Origin: Planococcus circulans
Lineage (GTDB): Bacteria > Bacillota > Bacilli > Bacillales_A > Planococcaceae
Direction of reading: 5' to 3'
Assembly: GCF_020023385.1 (NCBI RefSeq)
Contig: NZ_JAIQCL010000006.1
Location: 135,670 to 199,669 of the forward strand
DNA length: 64,000 nucleotides
Shown: positions 26,224 through 34,801 of the stretch, piece by piece
How the letters are laid out: the number at the start of each line of letters is the position of its first letter
Position numbering within the stretch: position 1 is the stretch's first letter
The notes under the pieces: model-generated
What the model was told of the DNA's origin: nothing
Databases searched by the model: none
The model's input: the letters and a program-made list of their open reading frames with translations, nothing else
Program-made: the position numbers and the translations under genes

Positions 26224-27048
26224 TTACTTCTTCAACGAAGTAGAATGATTTCCGATATTTCGCAGCAGCAAGATCAGCGATACTGCACAACCAGCAGTGA
26301 GTATAATCCACAAAAGAATAAATGGATCCACCACCCCTGTATTGCGATAACTGAGTACTGTCATATTGATTAAGGCCAATCCGTAGGCAGTGGCCTTTAC
26401 TAATACAACCGAACTCACTATCGGTCCCCAGGATTTTTTTTGCCACAAGAGTATCCCGCTGATGATTAAAGACGGTACCAATAAGGTCAAATCCACCGCA
26501 AACACAACAGCAGTTGGATGGCCGGTTTGCAAAATACTTTGGTGGATATGCCCAGTAAAGACAAAATTGAACGACAAGATAATCCACATGCTCCCTAAAA
26601 GTATGGCAAAGCACAACATGAATATACTGACGGATTTATAGGGAAGTTGCTCACTGAAGCTCCGGCTGAATGCCTGTGCATCCGTTTGGATCAACGCAAG
26701 TACAAAAGTATAGACAGAAACCACGAATAAGGCTGCATACAACAGAAAGAAATTATTAAAGGCCGCTCCAAAAAGATAGAACATATAATTGTAGATCATA
26801 TACCACAGGGAACCCATCCAAAACAGCCTGCCTCTGTTAGAAGTACGTGATGCAAACAACGACGAAATCAATAACAGTGGCACTGCGATAAACAAAGTCA
26901 CGATATCATTGCCTCGCCAGGCAGAAACAACGAGTGCATTATCCCGGTAGAGTCCTTCAGAGAACAATCCTCCCCAAGAAGCTAAGCCAGCCATGAAAGA
27001 AATTAAAACTGACAGCCATAGAATGGTTTTACTTTTCAAAGCGAACAT
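26224..27048 (-). CDS. Polytopic membrane protein, unknown function
   Basis: A 274-residue protein with about eight hydrophobic segments and short loops. Residues 120-130 (YTFVLALIQTDAQ) link to a cytoplasmic or external loop before the second half. I do not recognise a transporter signature or catalytic motif. The start follows AAAGGAGG. It is co-oriented with, and immediately precedes, a 97-residue membrane protein, so the two may act together. Confidence 0.65.
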   Translation of the reverse strand: MFALKSKTILWLSVLISFMAGLASWGGLFSEGLYRDNALVVSAWRGNDIVTLFIAVPLLLISSLFASRTSNRGRLFWMGSLWYMIYNYMFYLFGAAFNNFFLLYAALFVVSVYTFVLALIQTDAQAFSRSFSEQLPYKSVSIFMLCFAILLGSMWIILSFNFVFTGHIHQSILQTGHPTAVVFAVDLTLLVPSLIISGILLWQKKSWGPIVSSVVLVKATAYGLALINMTVLSYRNTGVVDPFILLWIILTAGCAVSLILLLRNIGNHSTSLKK

Positions 27049-27120
27049 CCGGAATTCCTCCTTTTCCGATTGAACCCAGTTTTCGTCTCAATGCTTATAA
27101 ACTATCAGCTCAATCATCAG

Positions 27121-27414
27121 TCACTCCACAATCACTTCCGAAGGAAGGATTCCAGAGAAATTATCCGGAACATCAAAGGGAATGACACGGACTTGATGCC
27201 CTACTTCCAATTCCTCATAAGAACTGATCGCCCCCTTGAAGACCGTACCGTCATTCAGGTGCATTTCATGAACAACCGGTTCTTCTTCCGGATCATCCGT
27301 AGGCACTTCTATAATAAAGCTGACATCTTTCTTTTCCGTAACTTCACCTTCATAATCCCCACAGGCCGATAACGCTATCAGGAGAATAACGAGTATACCA
27401 AGCAATCGTTTCAT
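27121..27414 (-). CDS. Small lipoprotein, possibly DUF3221-like
   Basis: A 97-residue lipoprotein with signal sequence and lipobox LSAC. The mature part begins GDYEGEVTEKKDVSFIIEV, which resembles the start of small OB-like DUF3221 domains, and ends in PSEVIVE. The ATG at 27414 has GAGGAAG 7 bases upstream; a longer frame adds only an acidic leader. A similar lipoprotein gene lies just upstream, suggesting a tandem duplication. Function unknown, outer face of the membrane. Confidence 0.65.
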   Translation of the reverse strand: MKRLLGILVILLIALSACGDYEGEVTEKKDVSFIIEVPTDDPEEEPVVHEMHLNDGTVFKGAISSYEELEVGHQVRVIPFDVPDNFSGILPSEVIVE

Positions 27415-27476
27415 TTCCGCCACTTCCTCTTCTTCAGGATATCTATTCACTCAGCGCGACACAGGCAAATTTTAGG

Positions 27477-27779
27477 TTAATCTTCTACAACGATCGTTTC
27501 TGCCAGCTCCTTTTCTTCACTCTTCTTATCAACCCAAACCTCCACTTTGTCCAAGCGCTCAAGTTCATCAAATGATTCTTTTTTTCCTTCTACAATCGTT
27601 TCTTCTGTACTAAATACTTCATAGATAGGATAATCAGCTTCAGGGTCAGTAGCTGGAGGAGAGATAATTATGCTCGATTTCTTGACTTCTTCTATATAGC
27701 CCTGATAATCACTCGAATCAAATGGATTGCAACTACAGAGAAGTATCGTAGAAAGAAACAAGATCATGAATCTTTTCAT
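27477..27779 (-). CDS. Small lipoprotein, paralogue of its downstream neighbour
   Basis: A 100-residue lipoprotein with lipobox LLCSC. The mature protein has the same pattern as the neighbour: an acidic stretch, YQGYIEEVKKSSIIIS, then a TIVEGKKESFDELERLDKVEVW segment ending in ETIVVED. The arrangement suggests an old tandem duplication. It matches the general DUF3221 pattern (short beta-rich lipoprotein) but without its clear YP motif. Function unknown. Confidence 0.62.
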   Translation of the reverse strand: MKRFMILFLSTILLCSCNPFDSSDYQGYIEEVKKSSIIISPPATDPEADYPIYEVFSTEETIVEGKKESFDELERLDKVEVWVDKKSEEKELAETIVVED

Positions 27780-27927
27780 TAAATGAGTTCCCTCCTTAAG
27801 ATTCTCTATATGAAGTTAACATATCTTCGCTATATAATTATCTGAATATTTAGATTATAATAGAACAAAACAATCGTTACATCTATGAATGAATTGTTAG
27901 AACAGAAAAATCATGGGAGGTTTTAGC

Positions 27928-28389
27928 ATGACATTGGCATACAAACGAATTTTAACAGCAATTGACGGTTCACATGAAGCAGATTGGGCATTTAAAAAAT
28001 CGGTAGAAATCACTAAGCAAAATAATGCAGTATTAAACTTACTTTATGTAGTGGATACCCGTTCATTTACGGTCATGACAAAACATGTGCCGGACATGGA
28101 TGAAGAAGTGTTTGAGTTCGGCAAAACAATGCTCGATAAATACAAAGAGCAAGCTTTAGCAGCCGGAATCCCTGAAGTAAATGTATATGTTGCACCTGGC
28201 TCTCCCAATAAAGTCATTTCCCGTGATTTTTCAAAGCGAGTGGAAGCCGATCTTATTGTATGTGGAGCTCAGGGCTTAAATGCAGTTGATCATTATTTAA
28301 TGGGGAGTGTATCTCAGCACATTGTAAGAAGCAGTCCTTGTGATGTTTTAGTGGTCAGAAGTGACAATCCAGAGAAAGCCAAAGAATAA
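27928..28389 (+). CDS. Universal stress protein, UspA family (second copy)
   Basis: A 153-residue Usp-fold protein closely related to the one at 21945-22412, sharing AIDGS near the N-terminus, NNAVLNL, and the ATP signature GAQG-x9-GSVSQHIV. The ATG at 27928 was chosen because GGGAGG sits 8 bases upstream; a start at 27913 would place that site inside the gene. It stands alone with a terminator downstream. The two copies differ mainly in the middle region, where substrate or partner specificity may differ. Confidence 0.93.
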   Translation: MTLAYKRILTAIDGSHEADWAFKKSVEITKQNNAVLNLLYVVDTRSFTVMTKHVPDMDEEVFEFGKTMLDKYKEQALAAGIPEVNVYVAPGSPNKVISRDFSKRVEADLIVCGAQGLNAVDHYLMGSVSQHIVRSSPCDVLVVRSDNPEKAKE

Positions 28390-28448
28390 AAATAGGAAGT
28401 TTACTGTAAGGTCTGCAGAAAACTTGACTTTTCTCCACTGATTTATCG

Positions 28449-28490
28449 AAGTCCGATTAACTTGCCTCTCAAGCTAATCGGACTTTTGTG
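28449..28490 (+). terminator. Intrinsic terminator after the second Usp gene
   Basis: AAGTCCGATTA (28449-28459) and its complement (28475-28485) form an 11-bp stem followed by a short T run. Confidence 0.7.
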
Positions 28491-28585
28491 GTTCTTTCTT
28501 CAACAGTTTTCTTCCAATCCATAAAATATCTTGCAAAAATGCCTTCTGCATGTTCTGTAGCTGGTTTGATAATAGGTAGATTCAT
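28469..28585 (-). pseudogene. Possible remnant of an acetyltransferase-like gene
   Basis: A 38-codon frame starting ATG at 28585 after AAAGGG, with product beginning MNLPIIKPATEHAEGIF. This resembles the first strand and helix of GNAT acetyltransferases, but the frame stops inside the terminator of the neighbouring gene. It may be a 5' remnant of a decayed gene or a chance frame. Confidence 0.3.
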
Positions 28586-28634
28586 ATTTATCCCTTTAAG
28601 ATTCATAGAGCTTGTAAACTAAGTCCATCACCCA

Positions 28635-29210
28635 CTATACAATCAGGCGATACGATTCTGTTTCTTCAAGAAAGTCAGCTCTTGTCAGCACCAGCCCTGA
28701 AAGTTCTTGCCGATACGAAGTGATGGTTCCATCATGCGTGACGATATAAGCTTTATCTTTTTTCAGGCTTTGACAAAAATCAATAAACGCTTCTGCTAAC
28801 CGACTGAATTCGCCTTCAGGCAAGACATTGATGCCTGTTTCCCACAATGAAGAAGGAAGGTTTGGCGCTGGATGAAAATGCGGAAATTCTTCTGCAAATC
28901 TCCCGAAACTGAGTAGTTCATCACACGGCAATGTACCAGCGGCAGAACGACTCGGAAATATGCGCGGAGCTACCAGAGGATGAACTATTTTCAGGCACTC
29001 TATATTCCCGGACCATAGATCAGCCGTTTGAAGTGTTCGTAAAGTCGGGCTAACGATTAAAACATCTTTTTTAGCTAAAGGATGGGATATCCTCAGATCC
29101 TTCGCCTGGTTCTTCCCTATCTTTGTCAATGAAGGATTTGCTACATTTAGGCTTTCAGGCAAATTCGCTGTATGCTGCCCTTGTCCGTGGCGAATAAAGA
29201 CCAACTCCAT
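28635..29210 (-). CDS. Histidine phosphatase superfamily protein
   Basis: A 191-residue phosphoglycerate-mutase-like protein. The catalytic RHGQ (phosphohistidine) motif is at residues 8-11, an arginine in SPTLRTLQTA follows and the second catalytic His appears in VTHDGT. The ATG at 29210 is favoured because GGGAGG is 7 bases upstream; a start at 29225 lies within it. The substrate is not predictable: sugar phosphates and phosphoproteins are both used by this family. No operon partner of known function. Confidence 0.85.
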   Translation of the reverse strand: MELVFIRHGQGQHTANLPESLNVANPSLTKIGKNQAKDLRISHPLAKKDVLIVSPTLRTLQTADLWSGNIECLKIVHPLVAPRIFPSRSAAGTLPCDELLSFGRFAEEFPHFHPAPNLPSSLWETGINVLPEGEFSRLAEAFIDFCQSLKKDKAYIVTHDGTITSYRQELSGLVLTRADFLEETESYRLIV

Positions 29211-29243
29211 TTCTTCGCCTCCCATTTTGAAAATGATTGAATC

Positions 29244-29621
29244 TTAATTTTCGTTCATCAATACTAACTTTTCCGTTTGCCCATCCCATGTGATCTCCAC
29301 TTCAACCTTTTCATCCTCTTGAACAACAGCACAACCTCCGCAAGAACCATTAGCAATATTTCCGACTCCATTAGTTAACATGACGCCTGTACCTTCGGAA
29401 TCTCCCGAAGTTGTTTGAAGTCTATACTCTATTACTTCTGGAGCGTCATCGTCGCCGGTGAATTTAACAGTTCCCTTTTCTTGTTGCCTATCTCTATCCA
29501 AAATCTCCACAACATAAAATACATCCCAATTTTCACTGCTTCCTGAAAACTCATATCGATCGCTATTCACGCACCCGCTTAAAATAAGCAACAAGCTTAC
29601 TGGCAAAATAAGCTTCTTCAT
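29244..29621 (-). CDS. Lipoprotein of unknown function
   Basis: A 125-residue lipoprotein with signal peptide and lipobox LSGC. The mature part is acidic and rich in beta-type segments, with a CGGC pair (about residues 95-98) that could form a disulfide or bind metal. No family recognised. It lies 18 bases upstream of the histidine phosphatase gene in the same orientation and could be co-transcribed. Confidence 0.65.
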   Translation of the reverse strand: MKKLILPVSLLLILSGCVNSDRYEFSGSSENWDVFYVVEILDRDRQQEKGTVKFTGDDDAPEVIEYRLQTTSGDSEGTGVMLTNGVGNIANGSCGGCAVVQEDEKVEVEITWDGQTEKLVLMNEN

Positions 29622-29757
29622 TCTTTCCCTCTCCTATCCACTATGTTTTTCTACTCCCTTTCTTTTAATATACCAAATAAACCCAATCCATATACGATAT
29701 AAGTGAATATTCTATCTTTTTAACCAAATCATATATTTCAAAGTCAGTAATTTTCCA

Positions 29758-29806
29758 CAAAAAAATCTCTTTTGAACACCCATTTACATGGCCATTCAAA
29801 AGAGAT
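29758..29806 (-). terminator. Intrinsic terminator after the YhgE/Pip gene
   Basis: A 12-bp inverted repeat (29765-29776 and 29795-29806) followed on the minus strand by seven T. Confidence 0.85.
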
Positions 29807-29811
29807 GCTCA

Positions 29812-32652
29812 TTAACTTTCTGCTGCCAACTTGAAGGCTTTGCGGCTTCTTAAGCTAAGCACAAGCCACAACAAAACATTGAAGGCAAGGAAAAACGCTC
29901 CGAGCACTGAAAAGCTCATCACAAATGTATCTATTCCATATGCCGAAGACATCGATTCCCGGAATCCAAGCAGTGCATAGCTCATCGGAATAAAATCATG
30001 CACTTTCTGGAAGAAACCATTTGTCAGCTCTACCGGGAACATGCCGCCGCTCGCGCCCAATTGAAGGACGAGTAAAATCATGGCCATAAAACGTCCGGGA
30101 TTGCCAAACGTCATTCCCAAGAACATGATCAGGAACATATAGGTGAGCGATGTCATCACCGAAATTGCGAGGAATTCTCCAAGATGTTCCACTTGTAGAT
30201 GGAAACCGAATAACATAATAGCGTCTACGATTAATGCCGCTGCGGTTGCTTGCACAAAGCCGAGCGAAAACTTGCTTAGCCACCATGCGGTCCCTGATGT
30301 CGGACGCCCTGCCGGCGCATTGATCGGGAACACCAAGTTGAATGACAAAGCACCGACAAAGAGCCCAAGCGACAAAATATAAGGGGCAAGTGCATGGCCG
30401 TAGTTCGGTACGTCGCTGCGCTGGTTTTCTGTCGCTTTTGCTGGAGCAGCCAGCATATTGAAGTTGGCGTCCTCCAGTTGGGTACCATTTACGTCGTCCG
30501 CTCCCTCGGCTAAACTTTTGGCGAGTTCGGATGAACCTTTTGAAAGCTCACCGATTCCTTTTTCAAGTTCACCTGAACCTTCTGTCAGCTGGTTTGCCCC
30601 ACTGTGCAGTCCAGCTGAACCGTCAGCAAGTTCTTCCGCTCCACCGGAAAGTGCCGGGACGCCTTCTGCCAGACGACTTGCACCATCTGCCAATTCACCG
30701 GAACCCGAATTCAATTGCGCCGAGTTGCCTGCCAGTTGATCGGTTCCCTGTAGAAGTTTGCCGGCGCCTTCCGCTGCTTCTGATACGCCGGTCGTATAAG
30801 CCGCTGTGCCTTTTTTCAATTCTACGGATCCTTGCTGCAATTCGTTAGCGCCTTCAACAAGGCCGACTGAACCCGAAGCAAGAGATGAGACGCCTTCATT
30901 CAATGAAGAGCTGCCTTGCGCCAAACGGTCGACCGCTTCCGCCAGCTGTGGAAGGTTTGCTTTTGCCTTTTCCGTGCCTGCCATCAGTTTCTCGCTGCCT
31001 TGCATAGCATGATTCGCTCCAGCCACCAGAGATGCTGCTCCCGGAATAAGCTGCTCAGTCAGGGTACTTTGTACTGATGCATATCCGCCGAGTACCTGGA
31101 CCGCTTGGGGATTCACTCTTTCCACAGCACTGTTCAGTTCTGCGATTTGCTCCGGCAATGAACCCAATGATTGGAACGAAGGAATTAGTTGTTCATTCAA
31201 TTCGGCTGATACAGCGTTAAGGCTTTCCTCAAGCTTTGCAACAGCCGCTAGTTGCGCAGCCGTTTGTCCTTCTATACTCCCACTGACGGCAGCCGACAGC
31301 TCTGCTTGTTGTTCTTCAGTTAAATTCGCAAACGCCGGAGCCGCCTGCATCGCTTCAATTGCTCCACTTGGAGACGTTGTCTGCAGTTCGACTAGATCCT
31401 GCTGCGCCGCGGCCAAATTCGCCTGCATACCTGCAGCACCCTGCACATTACCTGCGGAAAATGTCCCATTCAATTGGTTAAGGTTCGTCTGAATACCTGC
31501 AAGTTCCTGTTGCAGACCGGCAATTTGGTTTGCTTCGGGCAGTCCCTCATCCAATGCATTTAGTCCGTCATGAAGTGCCGAACTGCCAGTCGACAAATCA
31601 GCTAGTCCTTCGCTTAGCGCGGCTTGGCCTGAAACCAATTGTTGGATGCCTGATGAGCCGTCTGCCAACTGACTTGTTTGTGCCTGCAATTCATGTAAGC
31701 CATTATCCAATTCAGCACTGCCGCGCTCAGTTGCTGAAAGGCCATCACTTAATTGTTCCGCTCCCGGAAGGAGTGAACCGATGCCTTGCGCCAATTTTTC
31801 GGAACCCAGGACCAGACTAGCTCCATTTTCATTCAAAGTAGCGGTGCCTTCAGCAAGTCCAGCAACACCGGCCTGCAATCTGCCGACCCCTTCGGTGTAT
31901 TCAAAAATCCCTTTGTTCAGCTGGTTTGCTCCTTTGTGCAGCTCAGTTGCTCCACGCGCAAATTGTCCGGTACCAATTTCCAATTGCTCGGCGCCTTCAT
32001 GGAAAGTCAAACTGCCTTCTGACAATTCGAGCAGCCCTGCAGTTAGCCGGGTGTTTCCTTCCTGCAATCGCACAGCTCCTGCATCCAATTGCTCCGCACC
32101 GTCCGCCGCTTGTCCCATCCCTTCACCAAGCGTTTCAATTTGTGCAAATACCGCTTTTATATATTCTTTCGTGACGTTTTCAGCAATTTCTTCCTTTATA
32201 GCCATAGTCGCTTGTTTACTGACAGCTTCGATGAAAAAGCCGCGGCCAGGATTGGTTTCGTACTGTAGGTTCATGGCTTTTGGTTGATCGGCCATAATAG
32301 ACGAAGCATTTGCAGAAAAATTCTCCGGAATCGTCAATACCATAAAATATGTTCCGTCTTCCATGCCGCGTTCAGCTTCTTTGGCATCTGTAAAATGCCA
32401 GTCGAGTGTTTTGTTTTCTTTTAAATTACCGACCAGTTCGTCCCCGACAGCAAAGGTCCTGCCTTCATAAGCCGCAGCTCTATCTTCGTTTACGACGGCT
32501 ACCGGCAATTGATCCGTTTTTCCATAGGGATCCCAAGAAGAACCGAGGAAAAATCCCCCATAAATAATCGGGATAAACATCATTACGATCATTGTTCCCA
32601 ATAAAAGAGGGTTCGAAAACAATTGCTTCCATTCCCGCTTCAGCATTTTCAC
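29812..32652 (-). CDS. YhgE/Pip-family membrane protein with long periplasmic-side coil
   Basis: A 946-residue protein of the YhgE/Pip (phage infection protein) family. One membrane helix lies near the N-terminus (about 15-35), then a roughly 700-residue extracellular region with repeated LxxG-type units (for example LADGSSG, LAEGVPALSGGAEELADGS), and five to six helices at the C-terminus. Such proteins are ABC-2-like exporters or phage receptors and are related to type VII secretion EsaA. The start is GTG overlapping the Rrf2 stop (GTGA), or ATG at 32646; no strong ribosome binding site is seen, suggesting coupled translation. Probably controlled by the Rrf2 protein in front. Confidence 0.9.
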   Translation of the reverse strand: MKMLKREWKQLFSNPLLLGTMIVMMFIPIIYGGFFLGSSWDPYGKTDQLPVAVVNEDRAAAYEGRTFAVGDELVGNLKENKTLDWHFTDAKEAERGMEDGTYFMVLTIPENFSANASSIMADQPKAMNLQYETNPGRGFFIEAVSKQATMAIKEEIAENVTKEYIKAVFAQIETLGEGMGQAADGAEQLDAGAVRLQEGNTRLTAGLLELSEGSLTFHEGAEQLEIGTGQFARGATELHKGANQLNKGIFEYTEGVGRLQAGVAGLAEGTATLNENGASLVLGSEKLAQGIGSLLPGAEQLSDGLSATERGSAELDNGLHELQAQTSQLADGSSGIQQLVSGQAALSEGLADLSTGSSALHDGLNALDEGLPEANQIAGLQQELAGIQTNLNQLNGTFSAGNVQGAAGMQANLAAAQQDLVELQTTSPSGAIEAMQAAPAFANLTEEQQAELSAAVSGSIEGQTAAQLAAVAKLEESLNAVSAELNEQLIPSFQSLGSLPEQIAELNSAVERVNPQAVQVLGGYASVQSTLTEQLIPGAASLVAGANHAMQGSEKLMAGTEKAKANLPQLAEAVDRLAQGSSSLNEGVSSLASGSVGLVEGANELQQGSVELKKGTAAYTTGVSEAAEGAGKLLQGTDQLAGNSAQLNSGSGELADGASRLAEGVPALSGGAEELADGSAGLHSGANQLTEGSGELEKGIGELSKGSSELAKSLAEGADDVNGTQLEDANFNMLAAPAKATENQRSDVPNYGHALAPYILSLGLFVGALSFNLVFPINAPAGRPTSGTAWWLSKFSLGFVQATAAALIVDAIMLFGFHLQVEHLGEFLAISVMTSLTYMFLIMFLGMTFGNPGRFMAMILLVLQLGASGGMFPVELTNGFFQKVHDFIPMSYALLGFRESMSSAYGIDTFVMSFSVLGAFFLAFNVLLWLVLSLRSRKAFKLAAES

Positions 32653-33155
32653 TTGTCATCATCCCGTTCATTACCGATTACATCACTTAATGTTTCCCGG
32701 TTCCAGTTTAAAGTCGGCAAATTGGACGTTCCTAATCCTTCTTTCAAAAGATCTGCTGCTGTTACATTCGAAAAGTATTCAATCAGTAAACGATCTCCCT
32801 GGGAAAAAACATTGCGGAGAAGTTCTTGCCCTTTTTGCGCATACTTTCCATCGTGAAAAGCAAGACTGATCAATCCCGTATCCGGATAAAGTTGAATAGA
32901 TCCTTCCATCGCTTCGATCACGTCAAGCAAGGTAATCTCTGTTGCTGGCTTTGCGAGCGAGACACCTCCATTATTCCCTGATACCGACTCAGCAATTCCC
33001 TGGACGACCAGCTTCCTGATGATTTTTTTCATATAGGAAGGAGATACTCCCAGTCTTTTGCTGATTTCATCGGATGCGAGTGGCGCGCTGCTTTCCTGAG
33101 TGGCGAGCAGAACGATGGTGCAAACGGCTTGCTCTACTCCTTTTGTCAATTGCAT
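32649..33155 (-). CDS. Rrf2-family transcriptional regulator
   Basis: A 168-residue winged-helix protein of the Rrf2 family with the recognition segment LGVSPSYMKKIIRKL and GNNGGVSLAKP wing motif. It lacks the three-cysteine cluster that binds [Fe-S] in NsrR and IscR, so it likely senses something else. The ATG at 33155 is 6 bases from GAGGTG. It overlaps the YhgE/Pip gene start by 4 bases and is preceded by GGATATCC repeats, which fits an autoregulated operon controlling the YhgE/Pip protein. Confidence 0.9.
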   Translation of the reverse strand: MQLTKGVEQAVCTIVLLATQESSAPLASDEISKRLGVSPSYMKKIIRKLVVQGIAESVSGNNGGVSLAKPATEITLLDVIEAMEGSIQLYPDTGLISLAFHDGKYAQKGQELLRNVFSQGDRLLIEYFSNVTAADLLKEGLGTSNLPTLNWNRETLSDVIGNERDDDK

Positions 33156-33182
33156 ACGTAACACCTCTTTTTCTTCTACTTT

Positions 33183-33217
33183 GGATATCCATTATGGATA
33201 TCCGATATCCAATTATA
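33183..33217 (-). promoter_or_regulatory. Rrf2 promoter region with GGATATCC repeats
   Basis: Two copies of the palindrome GGATATCC (33183-33190 and 33196-33203) and a near-copy GATATCC (33204-33210) lie next to a TATAAT box on the minus strand (33217-33212). The repeats cover the expected transcription start. I could not find a good -35 box. Operator function is inferred. Confidence 0.6.
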
Positions 33218-33543
33218 GATGATACTCCTTTTTTCCGGAAAATACAATCGTTGGATTCATTTTTAACATATTTTTAAGTGAAAATATAAAGCAGGCAACC
33301 TTATTATTTCGGCTGCCTCCCTTGCTTATAGGAATAAATGTCAGAGCTTAGGATTAATTCTATGTAACAAACTTTAAGGGTTCCCCCTTTCCATACTAGT
33401 TGTCATTGTCTTCAAAACATGAAAAGCATCTAAAATTTTATGGTAAAATTAACAAAAAGATACATTAGAGTTTTGAAAAGAATATAAACTCATTCAGAAC
33501 AATCGATTTGAAGATTCGTATACTTATGATTGGAGGAGATTTG
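33218..33543. other. Intergenic region before the DUF4181 gene
   Basis: About 325 bases with no gene. It contains an imperfect hairpin around 33291-33318 without a T run. Nothing else is recognisable. Confidence 0.45.
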
Positions 33544-33972
33544 GTGGTTGGAATCGATTCATCTTTTTGGCTCGACTTGCTGTTTGTACTGGTTCCGTTT
33601 TTTATACTGACGTTTTTGTTCAACGGCATTATGAGAAGATGGCTAAAAGTTGAAAGACCAAAAATGTTCTCACATAACCATGTTAACGACAAGCACAAAA
33701 AAATCGATTGGATCTTTCGAGGGGTATTTATTGCCTTGATGATACTCGGCGGAGCGGTCAATATCAACAGGCTTCCCGAAGAGCCGATTTTGTTTTTGGA
33801 ACCGTGGGTATTGTTGCTGACGCTTGTAATTATCGCTGAAATCATACGGGCTATTATGGAAAAAAGACATGCAGAAAATCCGAATGCCTATATTTACACT
33901 TTAAGCCAGCTTATTTTTATTGTAATTCTATTGATTTCTTTATTTTCAACAAATTGTTGGGGAGTTCTTTAA
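33544..33972 (+). CDS. DUF4181 membrane protein
   Basis: A 142-residue protein with four hydrophobic segments and the DUF4181 landmarks HNHVNDKHKKIDW and EIIRAIMEKRHAENPNAYIY. This family is found in Bacillales and is of unknown function. The start is taken as GTG 33544, which is 5 bases from GGAGGAG; TTG 33541 is also possible. No operon partner is seen. Confidence 0.75.
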   Translation: MVGIDSSFWLDLLFVLVPFFILTFLFNGIMRRWLKVERPKMFSHNHVNDKHKKIDWIFRGVFIALMILGGAVNINRLPEEPILFLEPWVLLLTLVIIAEIIRAIMEKRHAENPNAYIYTLSQLIFIVILLISLFSTNCWGVL

Positions 33973-34167
33973 TCATTGGGTATCCCAGTTGATCCTCTCC
34001 AAAAACAAATGCCATACTGGAATGAATAGCCATCTTAAGACAGGCCTATTTTTATGTCTGCCATAAGTCCTTAAGATGAGTCACTCCTCGCATTCCGGCC
34101 TTCATCACTAAAAAGAAATAAATCTTCTCCCTTTATTATAGGTTGAAAAATTCAGTTAGATATGCTA

Positions 34168-34194
34168 ATTTTAGAGTGACCGTTATATCTATAA
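34168..34194 (+). promoter_or_regulatory. Candidate TetR operator, promoter-proximal copy 1
   Basis: A 27-base segment that recurs at 34761-34787 with 24 of 27 positions identical. Both begin ATTTTAGAG and end TATCTATAA and sit just before a start codon, this one 17 bases before the TetR gene. The shared position suggests the TetR protein binds both. Confidence 0.65.
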
Positions 34195-34211
34195 TGGAAA
34201 GAGGGAATTAG

Positions 34212-34730
34212 ATGAGTACTAAAAAAGAAGATTTATTAGTTGCTGCCGAACAGCTTTTTTACAGCCACGGGTTCCATGCAATCGGCTTAAAATCGATTGT
34301 CCAAGAAGCGGACGTAGCACTTATGACCTTGTATAATCATTTTGGTTCTAAAGAAGAACTCATTTTGGAGATTTTGAATAGAAGAGAATTGGCTTATTTC
34401 ACTTATTTGGAAACAGCCCAAAAAGAAGAAACTGGACCCCTCACGAAAAGACTCGCTGTTGGCCATCTGCTCTGGCTAAAAAAACACGCGCCGAATGGCT
34501 GCATGTTTCTTCGGGCAAAAGAAGAATTCGGCAATTCCCCGGATCAGTTGATTGTTCAAAAAGTCTATGCCCATAAAGAACAGCTAATACACTTTTTTAT
34601 CGCGAGCGGACTCTCCCACACAAAAGCCATTCAATTATCCTTGTTATTCGAAGGAGCCACATCTTCAGCTGAAACCATAGATAGTGAAGAAATTGAGCAG
34701 GCGACGATGGCAATGGTTCAACACTTATAA
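34212..34730 (+). CDS. TetR-family regulator
   Basis: A 172-residue regulator with a TetR/AcrR N-terminal helix-turn-helix (GFHAIGLKSIVQEADVALMTLYNHF) and a variable ligand-binding C-terminal region. The start follows GAGGGAA. The gene is 71 bases upstream of an MFS transporter, and the same 27-base motif lies in front of both genes, so it probably represses itself and the transporter. The ligand is unknown. Confidence 0.9.
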   Translation: MSTKKEDLLVAAEQLFYSHGFHAIGLKSIVQEADVALMTLYNHFGSKEELILEILNRRELAYFTYLETAQKEETGPLTKRLAVGHLLWLKKHAPNGCMFLRAKEEFGNSPDQLIVQKVYAHKEQLIHFFIASGLSHTKAIQLSLLFEGATSSAETIDSEEIEQATMAMVQHL

Positions 34731-34760
34731 GTAAGCTGATTGCTTACTTTTTTTATAAAA

Positions 34761-34787
34761 ATTTTAGAGTTATCGTTCTATCTATAA
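34761..34787 (+). promoter_or_regulatory. Candidate TetR operator, copy 2 before the MFS gene
   Basis: Second copy of the 27-base motif, differing from the first at three positions. It ends 14 bases before the transporter start, next to AAAGGAG. Confidence 0.65.
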
Positions 34788-34801
34788 AGGAGTTGGAAAA
34801 T

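Noticed and set aside
30458-32287. Long open frames antisense to the YhgE/Pip gene
   Set aside because: They follow from the repetitive LxxG coding pattern on the other strand, have no ribosome binding sites and resemble no protein family.
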